DNA of 64,000 bases from Sesamum alatum. Its lineage: Eukaryota > Streptophyta > Magnoliopsida > Lamiales > Pedaliaceae. Location: NCBI GenBank assembly GCA_034509735.1, contig JACGWO010000012.1, forward strand, positions 7,376,367 through 7,440,366, given 5' to 3'. The translations under genes were made by a program, and so were the position numbers. Positions within the stretch are counted from its first letter, which is position 1, and each line of letters begins with the position of its first letter. The notes under the pieces are model-generated. The model did not search any database, was not told the DNA's origin, and saw only the letters and a program-made list of their open reading frames with translations. Shown piece after piece: positions 47,564 to 60,000 of the stretch.

Positions 47564-50500
47564 ATGGGGCCGAGGCGGGTTACGAGAGCTAGTTCTGCTA
47601 GAATGTCGGACCAGGACCCTGAGAGTCCGAGAGGGGCCGAGGCGCCCCGTGAAAAGATCACAGACCCGGAGGCCGAAATCTCCCGGTTGACTGAGGTGGT
47701 CGAGAATTTGGAAGATCATGTTGCCAAACTGGAGCATGAGATCTCGGAGCTGCGTTCCGATCTGAGGGAATGCCAGCATGCGGTCCGAGATGCTTATGGC
47801 CAGGGCGGTGTTGTTGATATGCAACGCAAGATGGAGGAGATGGCCCTACAGATTGGAATTCTCCAACGGGCGGTGGGCAACGCACCTGTTGCTCCTGATA
47901 ATGGTGCTAGGCTTCGGATTCCTGAACCGAAGGCCTACGGCGGTGCTCGAGATGCGAAGGAGGTCGAGAACTTCCTGTTTGACATGGAACAGTACTTCCT
48001 TGCGGCTAATGTGGTCGACGAGGCAAGGAGGGTGTCTACTGCAACCATGTACCTGACTGGTGATGCCAAGCTATGGTGGCGTACCAAGTATGCCGAGATT
48101 CAGGCAAACCACATACGCCTGGATACTTGGGACCTTCTGCGGGAAGCCATTCGTGAGCAGTTCTTCCCGGAGAATGTGGAATATAATGCTCGACGGGCGC
48201 TGCGAAAGCTAGAACATACTGGCTCCGTGCGGGATTATGTCAAGGCCTTTTCGGCACTGATGTTGGACATCAGGGATATGTTGGAGAAGGATAAGCTCTT
48301 CACCTTTATGGAGGGCCTGAAACCGTGGGCGCGACTTGAGTTACAACGTCAACGTGTGGCTGATTTGGGATCAGCGATGGCTGCGGCCGAACGCTTAGCA
48401 GATTTCAACCCAGAGTCTCGGAGGGATAGGCAGACGACGCCTAGTCCCGCACAGAATAGGCCGGGAGGGTCGAAACCGTTCAAGAGTAACTCGAACAGGA
48501 ATGGGAGAGAGCGAAGGTCCCACACTCCCTCCAGTTCGCAAGAGAACTCCAGCAGGGGGAAGACCTTGGACAACAGGCAAGGGGCGTCACAGAGAAGTAG
48601 TGGGTGTTTTTTGTGCGATGGCCCGCATCGATATCGGGATTGCCCGAAGAAACAGCTGTTGAATGCGCTGGCGACCTATACTGAGAAGGTGCCACCCGCA
48701 AAGTCAGCAGAGCCACCCGAGACGACGAGTGGCGGGAATGATTCTGAGGAGGATGAGGACAACCTGGGTGCAATATCAAAATGGTGCAACACGTTGTCTC
48801 ATGTGGCTGCAAAGAAGGCAGTGCCTCCCCGGGCAGGAAAGACTGCCCCGGCTCTTAAGGGGAGCCAGACTGAAGACAAGACACAATCCAGGTCTTTTCG
48901 GAAGAAAGGGTTGATGTACGTGGATGTGAAGATTCATGGCAAGCCGGTTCGTGCTATGATCGACATTGGTGCTTCTCACAACTACCTAGCGAGCGCTGAA
49001 GTAGAGAGACTCGGGCTTGTGCTAGAGAAGGGAGTTGGTCGAGTGAAGGCCATCAATTCGGCTGCGCAACCCATTGCTGGCGTGGCGAAATCAGTGACGA
49101 TTAAGATTGGTCCGTTCGAAGGCAAGACTAATCTTTCTGTGGTCGTGATGGACGACTTCAAGCTCATCCTCGGGCTTGAGTTTTTGCGGGATACACGGAC
49201 GGCGGTGTTACCCTATGCGGATTCTTTGATGATGTTGGGCGCCAAACCTTGCATTATCCCAGTGCTGGCCGGGCAGACCGGTGGGAGAAATTTGTCGGCC
49301 ATGCAGTTTGAGCAGGGGCGCAAGCGGAATGAACCATCCTACTTGTGCACTCTTCGCTTGATGAAGTTGAAAAGGCGTCGGGCCCCATACCCGGCGTGGT
49401 GAAGAAGCTCTTGAGAGAGTTCGAAGACGTGATGCCCGATGAACTGCCTCGGAAGCTACCGCCGAAGAGGGCAGTGGATCACGAGATTGAGTTGGTGCCT
49501 GGCACGAAGCCTCCCGCCAGGGCACCTTACAGAATGACGCAGCCTGAGCTTGTGGAGCTTAGGACGCAGCTGAAGGATATGTTGGAGAGTGGCATTATTA
49601 AGCCCGCGAAGTCGCCGTATGGAGCGCCGGTCCTGTTTCAGAAGAAGGCCAACGACTCCCTACGGATGTGTTGTGACTACCGGGCCCTGAACAAAATTAC
49701 TGTGAAGAACAAGTATCCTATACCGCTCGTGGCGGACTGCTTTGACCGTTTATGCCAAGCGAAGTACTTTACGACGATTGACTTGAGGTCGGGCTATTGG
49801 CAGGTCCGGGTCAAGGAGGGCGATGAGGCAAAGACGACAGTGGTCACGAGGTATGGAGCTTTTGAGTTCCTTGTCATGCCTTTCGGCCTGACGAATGCTC
49901 CAGCTACCTTCAGCACTTTGATGAACCAAGTACTCCATGGTTTTCTTGACGAGTTCGTGGTGGTGTACTTGGACGATATTGTTGTGTACAACAAGACCTT
50001 GGCCGAGCACGTTGGGCACTTGCGACAGGTTCTTGCGAGACTCCGCGAGCACGAGTTATATGCGAAGGTGTCGAAATGCTCGTTTGCTCAGGAGACTATC
50101 AGCTTCTTGTGACACATTGTGGGGACCGGGTAGATACGAATGGATCCCAAGAAGGTACAGGCTATACAGGAGTGGCAGCCACCGAGTAATGTACATGAGT
50201 TGCGGTCATTTCTCGGCCTGGCTAATTATTATCGGCGCTTTGTGAAGGGCTACTCTGAGATAGCACGGCCCATGACAGACTTGACGAAGAAGACGGAGAC
50301 TTGGAATTGGACATCCCAATGCCATGTGGCCTTCGACGGCCTTAAGGAGGCAATGGTGACAGATCCTGTGTTGGCCTTACCAGATATGTCGAAACCTTTC
50401 GAGGTGGAGACCGATGCTTCAGACTTTGCCTTAGGAGGCGTCCTAATGCAAGACGGCCACCTAGTTGCCTATGAGAGCAGGAAGCTTAAAGATGTTGAGA

Positions 50501-52319
50501 GGCGCTATTCAGTGCACGAGAAAGAGTTGTTGGCCGTAGTTCATTGCCTTAGACTATGGCGGCATTATTTATTGGGCTCTCCCTTCGTGGTCAAGACGGA
50601 CAACACTGCAGTGAGTCATTTTATGTCGCAGCCGAAGTTGACCAGTAGGCAGGCACGCTGGCAGGAAATGCTGTCAGAATTTCACTTTGTGTTAGAGTAC
50701 CGGGCCGGCTCTAGCAACCTTGCGGCAGATGCGCTGAGCCGCAAGGCAGATTTGGCTACTTTGGGGTCGGTGGCGGCACTTTCCTCGAGTGTTGTTGCCA
50801 CCTCGGTGAAGGACCAGGCGCGTGAGCTATTACCGAAAGATCCAGCTGCGCAGGGACTGGTTTACTTGGTCGAGCAGGGCAAGGCTCGACGGTTCTGGTT
50901 AGAAGACGGACTTCTGATTACCAAGGGAAACCGCGTATATATACCAAAGGGCGGGACCTGCGGAAATCACTTATTTCGGAATGCCATGACACTCTTTGGG
51001 CGGGACATCCGGGAGAAGAGCGCACCTATGCGTTGGCGCAGAGGGCCTATTATTAGCCACAGATGCGGGATGATGTAGAGACATATGTCCGCACCTGCTT
51101 GATTTGTCAGCAGGATAAGGCAGACCATCAGAAGAAGGCTGGTTTGCTGCAACCACTGGCCATCCCAAAGAGACCGTGGGAAAGTGTTTCCATGGACTAC
51201 ATTTCTGGCTTGCCTAAGGTGGGAGACTTAGGGAGCATTATCGTCGTGGTAGACCCTTTGTCCAAGTACTCTACCTTTATTGCAGCCCCAAAACATGTTA
51301 CGGCGGAAGGGACGGCTCATCTCTTCTTCAAGCATATTGTCAAATACTGGGGACTGCCGAAAGACATCGTCAGCGATCGGGACTCCCGGTTCACTGGCGT
51401 CTTCTGGACCGAGCTGTTCTAACTCCTTGGGTCCAAACTGAATATGAGCTCCAGCTATCATCCACAATCCGACGGCCAGACGGAGCGCTTTAATTCTATG
51501 TTGGAGGAATATCTCCGACATTATGTACGTGGTACTCAGAAGGATTGGGTGAAGCTGTTGGATGTCACTCAGCTGTGTTTCAACGCCCAAAAGAGCTCTT
51601 CTACCAACAAGAGCACTTTTGAAATTGTCACTGGGCAGCAACCGCTCCTCCCTCACACTATTGACTCCCCACAGAGTGTGAGATCCCCACTTGCTCGAAG
51701 CATCTCTGAGGAATGGAAAAGAAATGTTGAGATAGCCAGAAGTTGCCTCGAGAAAGCCCAGAAGCGGATGAAGAAGTATGCAGATAGGAATCGCCGCTTC
51801 GTCGAGTTTACTGCGGGAGACCTTGTGATGGTGAAAGTTCCGGACCCGAGATTATCAAAGTCGGCCAGGGGGAGAGACCCTCGCCTTATGCAGAAGTACA
51901 TCGGTCCTTTACCCATCATCAAGCGTATTGGGACGGTAGCCTACAAGGTAGAGTTACCTTCCTGGTGGAAGATTCACAATGTCCTCCATGTAAGCCAGTT
52001 GAAGAAATATACCGCAGACAAGGAGGATGACACCCGCAATCAGACGAGCCGCCCCCAACTTGAATTGAAGAAGACCCAGAAGAGGGTGGCCGAAGCTATC
52101 TTGAACCACCGAGCCACACGTACTGCAAAGAAAGATGTTACTGAGTACCTGGTGAAGTGGAGGGGATGCAGCAGCGAGGAGAATACTTGGGAACGGGTGA
52201 CGGACCTTAAGGCCTTCCTACCTCTGATTGAAGCGTACCATGCTTCCATGCCGCCCAGGACGTCGCCATCTCAAGTGGGGGAGAATGTCAAGGGCCGCCC
52301 GCACTCTCGGCCCCCTTGA
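47564..52319 (+). pseudogene. Chromovirus gag-pol with chromodomain, several inactivating changes
   Basis: A 612-codon open frame (47564-49402) has a coiled-coil N-terminus, a retrotransposon gag domain (VENFLFDMEQYFLAANVVDE, TGDAKLWWRTKY), the knuckle CFLCDGPHRYRDC and the protease. The protease site reads MIDIGASHNYL, with Ile where Thr or Ser belongs. A one-base frameshift near 49360 leads to RT (49345-50112: DYRALNKITVKNKYPIP, TTIDLRSGYWQV, VVYLDDIVVY). A TGA at 50110 and a TAG just after follow. RNase H is [15 protein letters not shown] (about 50400). In the integrase zinc region there is a frameshift near 50955 and a TAG near 51057. The core has MDYISGLP and IVSDRDSRFTGVFW, a TAA at 51421, then SSYHPQSDGQTERFN. 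The chromodomain is TEYLVKWRGCSSEENTWERV (about 52140-52200). The last frame runs into the LTR. Confidence 0.92.
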
Positions 52320-52842
52320 CCCAATTTCGGCCATGTTCCATCCGGCCGACCAACACTTCGCCGACAGGCACTAGGCCTCCGCAGGTTATTAGAGTCTTAG
52401 GCGTGAGTCTTTACTGTAATATTTACTTTTGCTCATGTGGCCCTTTATGCCCCATGAGATGCAATTTTCAGCTTTTCTAGTGTCTAGTTTTGTCAATAGG
52501 AAATTTCTTTTTAAGCCTATTATAGAGGGGAATGACCACTCGAAGCTCAGTGTGCATTGCTAGCATCCCCCTCACGGCGATCCCCGTGGCTAGCTTGCTG
52601 TAATCTTCAGTATTTATGCTATCAATATAAAACGCATTTGCTGCACGACGTGTTGATTTACTGATTCCGCTGCATTATATTGTTGAATGTTGGAAACTGT
52701 GTTGTTCTTGTCGACGGCCTGTGCGAGGCGTCGGTGGGAATTTGGTTGGTGTTGTTGTTCGGTTGGCGGAAGTAGTCGTTGGCTGTGGACTACTAGCCAC
52801 ACGGTGCCCCTTTCCCCGCATTGCGGAAGGCGCCCCGTGAGA
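52286..52842 (+). repeat. 3' LTR of the nested chromovirus
   Basis: 557 bases, almost identical to the 5' LTR. It ends GTGAGA just before CCAGGCCAGG, where copia reverse transcriptase sequence resumes. Confidence 0.95.
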
Positions 52843-53576
52843 CCAGGCCAGGTATTTCCTTGGCTTGGAAATTGCACGTTCCACTGAGGGCATGTCCATC
52901 ACTCAATAGAAATATGTACAAGACATCATCCAGGATGTTGGCTTACAAAATTCCAAACTTGCTTCTACTCCTCTTCCCATGAGACTGAAGCTCACTTCTC
53001 ATGATCAGTCTGCCCTATCTAATCATGAGTCCCACAGAAGATTAGTGGGTCAGTTGCTCTACTTCAGATTTACCAGGCTTGATATTTCATATGGCGCACA
53101 ACGGCTTAGCCAGTTTGTACATCGTCCTTGTCAGGTCCATATGGATGCAACCCTTCATTTGGTTCGGTACTTGAAAGGCTGTCCGAATCAGGGCCTATTG
53201 TGTCTTGCTCTACGCCGGAGGCTGAATACCGTAGTCTTGGAGCTACTACTTGTGACTCCAATGGATTACATTTCTTCTACAGGATCTCCAGGTTTTTGTT
53301 CCTCACCCCATCCCTCTCTAATGCGACAATTAGGCGGTGTTGCACATTGTGGCCAATCCTGTTTTCTACGAACGGACTAAGAACTTGGAGATTGATTGCC
53401 ATCTCATTCGGGACAAATTCAAGTCTGGTTTCCTCCTTCCCACTCATGTTTATGGGAGGCTCCAGCTCGCTGATGTATTCATGAAACAGCTTCCTTGCTC
53501 CCTCTTCACGTCCCACTTGTCCAAGCTCAGCTTGCTCAGTTTTCCCAAGCTCGGCTTGAAGGGGGCTGTTGAAGTT

Positions 53577-53908
53577 GCAGACGTTCTCAAGTTCCGATTG
53601 TTATCTTTCTGTAAATATTGTTCCTTGTACATAATAGTTGTTGTAGTTAGAAGTCGCATTTGCTCTCTTTCTAATTTTATTAGCTAGGTCCGCTTTTCTT
53701 AGTCAGTAGGCTAGTTGGCGCCACTTGGATGCTGACATGGAGGTTGGTTAGAGTTGGTTAGTGGTGGTTTCCTTTTGCCGCCCATTTGGCCCTGTATTTA
53801 AAGCCCTGAGCTAGCACTCACTCCATGAATGAGAAGAAATAATTTTTCCCCAAATTCCATAGCTTCTTTTCTGCAAATTATCTTCAATGTCTTCCATGAA
53901 ATTCATCA
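53577..53908 (+). repeat. 3' LTR of copia element C
   Basis: 332 bases, starting TGTTGAAGTTGCAGACG after a purine tract and ending TTCATCA before the GGCAC duplication. Confidence 0.95.
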
Positions 53909-53913
53909 GGCAC

Positions 53914-56183
53914 TCTATCTTTAACCGCAGTTCTCTCTCTGCTTTTGCCTTCTCCCCCTCTTATTTACTCTGCACACAGGGCAACTTAATTCTCCCTTAT
54001 CCATTCCTGTTTCTACAATTTAAGGTATAAACTTTTGTCAAACTTTACTCGACCTGAGGGTAGAAACAAGATTCAGAATTCGACATCCTAAGATACATGT
54101 AAGGCCTCACCTAAACCAGCTAGCTATAGAAGCTTGAATGACTGAGGCCTTCTTCTATGCAGACACACGGTCTAACACTTTGAATTTCATCTCAGTCACC
54201 ATTGATTTTTATCAATGTTTTATCAATTGTTGTCCATTGGGACGGTTACAAATTTGTATGGTCCGATGGAGTTTGCCAAACTTAATGAATTGTGCACAAG
54301 TGGTTAGACAGGTTCAGGGCAGAAAATCACAACACCCATAATCACCAACCTGTTTCCAGATCACTGTTCTTGATCCAAAATCTGATTACAGATTATGGAA
54401 ATTGTTGGTAGAGTTGAGAGAATTTTGAGGATGCTTATTATCCAGTCTTTTTACATTTCATCTAACTATGTCAACTAATTAAACATACTAAAATGTCCAG
54501 AACTCCGAATTATTGTTCCACTCAATCAATTATAGTTTTGATATCTTGAGAAAGACTCAGTTCAGTTCAATCACCTACCTGATGCAAACCTTTATAGCAG
54601 TATCATCTTGTTAGTTTATTTACACCAACATTAACTGGAAAGAAGGAAACACCGATAACCAAGTCCAAGTGTCTACCTATTACATCCTGTGGTGTGGTAT
54701 AAGCTCTTAATGAAAGAAAATCAATCTCTAGAATCAACTCTGTTTCCATGATTTTACCCTTGAGTTTTCACGTTGATTCTTGATCTTTTGCCTGATTGAT
54801 ACGCATCTTTAGTCATCACTAACACGTGGCACAAAACCGGGCCTCTGAGTATTAGGGCAATGTTTTCCAAATTCTACAAATGCTAAAGTTGAAACTTCCC
54901 TCTGCCTCTGAAAATATGCCGAGAGGAGAGTTGATGTTAGCGTAAAACAAGAGACTGAAGGGTTTAAAATTTCCTTTGTAGTTTGAAGTAGACAGTTTGT
55001 TGAAACATGAAAACAACATGATCAAACTGCCACCATATGCAAGCAAAAATTTCATCTCATTATCTAATAAAAGCCAGATATAGCATCTAACTTATTCTAA
55101 ATGAAGTGAAATATTTTCTTCAATTAGTTCATTTCGACATCCTCCAACTAATTGTTGACATTTTTGACCAATTTTCTTGGTGATCCTCGTCTATAATTGT
55201 TCGTATACTCATCTGCAGGTACTCAATTCACTAGTTTTCTTTCTTCTATTTATTGGCGCAATTCCACATAATTTGTAAGAAAAGCCTATACATATGTAGC
55301 GTTTGACATTGTGCTGTATTACCATGGATTCATTATTCTCTGCTAGTTACTGGATTGAATATGGTTATGAATGAAGTATTTTCTTGAGAGTGTTAGCCTC
55401 ATCATTGGTTTGTGCTTGACCAAATTAAAGTCCCCTGACATTGCATATGGGAATTCAATTTCATGTGGTTAGAATAATCTGGGGATAGTGGTTAATATTC
55501 TGACTGCATTAAATATTCACCGGTTGAATTTACCTGGACCTGGATAATTGTTAGCCTAGCCATCAATGAACCTGAGGCAATGAAAATAATGAAATTCTCA
55601 GATATTGGCAAAATTAGCATAAGTTTTGCCTTTTTTCAGGTTTATACTTGAAAATTGCTTGCTAGCTTCTACACACTGCAAATGGAAATTCTTGGGTTGT
55701 TTTCCTGCAGAAGCACAAAACGATTCACCCAACATTTTATTTCCATTGCTTTTCTGGTTCCTCCTACCTGGACAGCCCACATCCTCACACATGACATGTT
55801 TGAGAATCTCAAAATGTACTTGCCTTCATCCATTGTAAGGATGTTAAGAGCTCAAGTTTTTAATGGCCGTCATCCTTAGATCAATGTAGCTTTCTTTGAC
55901 TTATTATGTATATACTTATCATATCAAAAGGCTTCCTATACCAACAAGTAATTACTAGGGTATGTGTAAATAATGCTGTGATACAGTTATATAATTAGTT
56001 GGAATCAGCATGACTTTAGACTTGCGGAATCACTTACCAATCCTTTCTACACTCTTATCATACAGAGCATCACAAGATCAGAAAAACAATAGGGTGGTGC
56101 TGGAGGAGAAGAAGCTGAAATTCTGTATGGTGTCAATTTTTTCGCCCTTTCAGCTCAACAGCGAGAACAATAGTAATAAGAAA
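53914..56183. other. Intergenic stretch upstream of the galactosyltransferase gene
   Basis: No convincing coding exon on either strand, and no transposon ends found. The last few hundred bases must hold the promoter and leader of the next gene. An open frame from 56010 runs in phase into the gene, but family members start at the MRGK-type methionine. Confidence 0.5.
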
Positions 56184-58023
56184 ATGCGAGGAAAATCAGT
56201 TTCAGGGAAGGTTATCTTTGCCCTGTGTGTTGCGAGCTTTCTTGCAGGATCACTTTTTACGACACAGACGAGGCCACGCCCTTCTGACTATGCACATCAC
56301 CTGATCCCAGAACATCTGGAGAAGCTTGATGCTGCTGCTAATTATGAATGTGATCGCAAGCGTGTAAGTCCAAATCAAATTTGGCTCCAAAGCTGTGCAA
56401 AATGAATGTCGACCCATAGGAGACTTGATTAGTAATTAGTTATCTAAGTTTCTCTTGTTTTTATGCATGTCTTTTATTCTTTGGATTCTACCATCAATTT
56501 CTCTCTGCTTAGAAATTGGTAGAAAAGTATCCAAGAGACGTGATGGGGGAAGTCATCAAGACACATGAAGCTATCCAGTAAGTTTGAATAATAATTCTCT
56601 TGGCTACCCATTAATTCTTGTTGTTTCTATAAATATAATTATGGTCCTGGGTTTTGTGAACTCAACTAAACTTTAATCAAGCAGATCACTAGATAGAAGT
56701 ATATCAACATTGGAGATGGAACTGGCAGCAGTGCGTACAAACAAGATGACAGGACAAGAGGCACGAGAAAGGACGTCCAATCATACTACTCTTGGCAGAG
56801 CTTTTGTAGTAATAGGAATTAATACTGCTTTCAGCAGCAAGAAAAGAAGAGAGTCTCTTCGAGAGACATGGATGCTTAAAGGTCTTGTTATTATATCTTA
56901 TCCTCCTAGGTAGTTAGGTGCAGGATGCACAGAATTTGAGAAGAATGGATCTGATGTGATGCATGCATGGTTGCAGGAGAGCAATTGAAGAAGTTGGAGA
57001 AGGAGAAAGGAGTGGTGATGCGATTTGTGATAGGGCGCAGCGCAACACGTGGTGGAGTTCTTGATAGAGCAATTGATGCCGAGGACGCTGAGCATGGGGA
57101 CTTCCTTCGGCTGAACCATGTTGAGGGCTACCACCAGCTTTCTACTAAAACTAGATTGTTTTTCTCCACGGCTGTCACAATATGGAATGCAGAATTCTAT
57201 GTTAAGGTTGATGATGATGTTCATGTGAATTTGGGTAAGTATAGGCAAGTAATTTCCTGCAGGTTGGGAATTGGGGATTGGGAGGAGTAGTGTATGTATT
57301 CCTTTAATGGTTTGTTGTGCAGGTATGCTGGTGAGCACACTGGCAAAGCACAGATCTAAGTCAAGGATTTATATTGGATGCATGAAGTCTGGACCCGTCC
57401 TTTCTCAGAAAGGAGTTAAGTATCACGAGCCAGAGTACTGGAAATTTGGGGAAGAAGGGAACAAATATTTCAGGCATGCGACAGGTCAAATATATGCAAT
57501 CTCCAAGGACCTGGCTACTTATATTTCCATCAATTCGTAAGTCATGTTAATTAATTTAGCAGCTAGTAGATAGTAGCTAGTAGCTACTTGTTTGAATATT
57601 ATTCAATTATTAATGTGTGTAATTGGAGGATTAATGGCGGGCATTGACAGAGGCATCTTACACAAATATGCGAACGAGGACGTTTCATTAGGTTCATGGC
57701 TGATTGGATTGGAAGTCCAACATGTGGACGAGCACTCTATGTGCTGTGGCACGCCTCCAGGTACCAAATATTTCACCATCACACATTAATTATTAACAAT
57801 TGCATTTGCATACGCGTATAATTTGCATATTATTGACAAGTAATTTCTCGTGATATATTTGTGCATAGTAGATTGCGAATTTAAATCACAGGCAGGGAAC
57901 CTTTGCGTGGCATCTTTCGATTGGCAATGCAGTGGGGTATGCAAATCAGTAGAGAGGATGAAGAAAGTGCATAGTGCATGTGGAGAGGGTGATGGAGCTA
58001 TTTGGAATCTTGATTTCTTCTAA
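56184..58023 (+). CDS. Probable beta-1,3-galactosyltransferase (GT31), Golgi type II membrane protein
   Basis: Seven exons: 56184-56363, 56513-56577, 56685-56881, 56977-57234, 57323-57536, 57651-57760, 57872-58023. All joins are in phase, giving 391 residues, normal for plant B3GALT-type enzymes. Residues 8-27 ([20 protein letters not shown]) form the membrane anchor. An N-terminal DUF4094-type region follows ([27 protein letters not shown]). The galactosyltransferase domain has [39 protein letters not shown] (the DxD metal/UDP-sugar site), [12 protein letters not shown] and [19 protein letters not shown]. The C-terminus has CCGTPPDCEF and [10 protein letters not shown]. It would add beta-1,3-galactose in the Golgi, perhaps to N-glycans or arabinogalactan proteins. 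Starts further upstream in frame (56010, 56127) exist but lack family support. Confidence 0.95.
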
Positions 58024-60000
58024 TCTAATATAATTACTACTAAGTCATTGGCAGCGGCAGATGAAGCAACAACTACATGCATATCCACTAGTACTAGCTA
58101 TATAATTAACAGGGCCGGGGAAGGAAATGCACCTCATCTCAAACTCAAATGCTGTTAGCTAGCTAGCTACAGTTTTAAATGCATGGACTAATTAATTGGG
58201 TTCAGTACTACTCTTAATTACGTCCTAATATTATGTTTAATAAACTCCAATCTACCTGCTTTTCTTTTTCTTATCAATCACAACTCTCAACTGCAAAACT
58301 TTTACTCTATATATATATATATATGATCCATTATGTCCACTTTCCAATTACAACAATTAATGTACTAGCTACTATCATTCTCATGACTTGTCTGTATAAT
58401 TAATTATTAATTAATTTGGTAACCGGTTTGTTTAATTTTCGCAATATGTCTTGTTCAACTTCAACACAAATCAAAATCTGCCACTCACTCACTTAAACAA
58501 CCATTTCTACAGAAGAAAACATAACATAATCATTTGATTTGAACAATAATATAATTTTGGAATATGTAAACTTAATTAATAAAATACAATAAGGAGAACA
58601 CTCTGATCGAATTCCCAGCTAGCTAGGGTATGTAATTTGAACTGATCGATCGTCCTGAAAGTAGCTGGTCATGATGAATATATATATATGTAAAGAAGAA
58701 AATCCAGTAAGAAATCATTAATATCATAAAATTGATAATGATGATGATGATGATAGTCATAAAGTCGTCTATATATATATAGTAGCTAGCTAGCTAGCTA
58801 GCTGGAATATGTATGTATGTATATATACATGGATGAGTAGTAATTGGTAACATGCATATATGATCGATGATGAATGAAAAAAGAAAAAAAAAAAGGAAAA
58901 GAAAAGCGTAAATGCTAATCAATGATGGTAAGAGGATGAAATGAAACTTGTGAGAGGCAAATTAAAGGGTCATGGGCTACACCCTACATGCATGTGCAGA
59001 TCTATGGCGATTGGCGAATGCGTCTCCCCCCTCAAACCCATTTTATTTTTGTTTATTAATATATAAATGATGATGATTGCATAATTTTGAATGTAGATTA
59101 GCCGTCCATTTATATATTAATGATAATGAGAATCCCTAGAATATTAGCAGCATGCATGCAGTTTTCTTTTGCCTTGCTTTACGAGCAATCAAATATCCCC
59201 CTACGCCTACACTTTGTTTTCTCTTCCTCGGGATTGTTTCTGCCATTTATTAATAATCTCTACTCTATCATGTACATGTAGGAGGTATAAACTACAACCT
59301 ACAACCCTTTTTGGAATGCACTACCCTTTGACTTTGATTTTCACTTTTTTCTTAATTTCTCTTTTTGCTCAATTAATTAATACTAACTGCACTATTAATT
59401 GTCTTTTTCTTTTTCTTTTTCTTACGCCCCAAAAATTAATTATTAAGTCTACCTTTAATTATAAGTTCCCTAATTATCCAATAATATAATGTCTCTGAAT
59501 TTCAAATTTTTGGTCCTATATAATACCAAACATTATAAGAGATTAATTGATGATTATAAATAAATTATTATTACTTAATGTATCATACATACATTAATAT
59601 AAATAATATATATATATATATGATGATCCTTTATACAAATTATAAGAGAAAATTATACATATATATATATAGATAAAGCGCGGGCGAGCGCGTGGGCATA
59701 ACAGTTGTATAAGAGGGTTGTCCACTCTAGCTTTAACTTGATTTTTACGTTAGCTTTAAGCAGTCCCGGCGGCGGCGTCACCGGCCGTCAACTATCTCTC
59801 TGCACAATACAATAACCTCGTTGACAGTTGAAACTTTTAGGCATATATATGAACCCCCGGGTGGGGTATATTGGAGTCTGATGATGAGAAGAAATTATTA
59901 GAAACAGGTGTAGAGACTAGAGAGAGATCGATCGATCGATCGAGGGCGGCCAGCCGGGTGAGGGTTCATGAATATATAGCAAGCAGCAGTTTATGTAGAT
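58024..60000. other. Intergenic stretch and NAC promoter region
   Basis: AT-rich, with TA, GAT and GCTA simple repeats (near 58308, 58738, 58785). No coding region seen. The last 200 bases contain GATCGATCGATCGATCGA near 59925 and the presumed promoter and leader of the NAC gene. Confidence 0.55.
59844..59850 (+). promoter_or_regulatory. Candidate TATA box of the NAC gene
   Basis: TATATAT lies about 150 bases before the start codon, followed by a C-rich stretch and GTATATTGG. The spacing fits, but many TA runs occur nearby. Confidence 0.35.

Larger units (their letters stand above)
46981..52842 (+). mobile_element. Ty3/gypsy chromovirus, complete, nested in copia element C
   Basis: LTRs 46981-47537 and 52286-52842 are each 557 bases. 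By eye they differ at about nine bases and two single-base indels (about 98% identical), so the insertion is younger than its copia host. The primer site TGGTATCAGAGCC is at 47540 and the purine tract AGTGGGGGAGAA before 52286. CCAGGCCAGG flanks both sides (46971-46980, 52843-52852). Gag, protease, RT, RNase H, integrase and a C-terminal chromodomain are all present in order, but with frameshifts and stops. Confidence 0.96.
42189..53576 (+). pseudogene. Copia element C gag-pol, decayed and split
   Basis: Gag starts MVTSSGETPMNTGVIET at 42189. It is cut by a hAT element and resumes IFAPSNGNNWMSWSKSVHIA. The zinc knuckle reads YENYRKPGHSKDTC, with both leading Cys changed to Tyr. The protease site is WIVDTGATNH (about 44255). 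Plastid DNA splits the frame after PSFKHML. Integrase runs from GYYYLCHKRLGHYSP and CSVCPLAKQ to KAIRSNNGSEYL, GVVERKHRHLLQVART and FWADSILTATHIINKL, with stops. RT has QVEGVDHHDRFFPVAKAVTV, HQIDINDAFLHGFL and LLVYVDDLLLMG. At DLGQAR the chromovirus is inserted; the reading resumes YFLGLEIARSTEGMSI at 52853. RNase H remains are KNLEIDCHLIRDKFKSGF and LADVFMKQLP. Many stops, so non-functional. Confidence 0.85.
41764..53908 (+). mobile_element. Ty1/copia element C, complete ends, with nested insertions
   Basis: Left LTR 41764-42093 and right LTR 53577-53908 both start TGTTGAAGTTGCAGAC and end TTCATCA. A perfect 5-base duplication GGCAC flanks the element (41759-41763, 53909-53913). The primer site TGGTATCAGAG follows the left LTR at 42094, and the purine tract GAAGGGGGC precedes the right LTR. 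Inside are a decayed gag-pol, a hAT element (42239-43132), plastid DNA (about 44449-44966) and a whole chromovirus (46981-52842). Without these, the copia would be about 4.9 kb, a normal size. Its LTRs differ at roughly 14 places plus indels by eye. Confidence 0.95.

Noticed and set aside
48349..48812. Minus-strand frames antisense to chromovirus gag
   Set aside because: Shadow frames of a coding plus strand; no domain.
54138..55879. Short frames upstream of the galactosyltransferase
   Set aside because: No conserved motifs, splice partners or starts that fit a gene.
56010..56183. Upstream in-frame start for the galactosyltransferase
   Set aside because: Adds 58 residues not seen in the family; the MRGK methionine precedes the conserved anchor.
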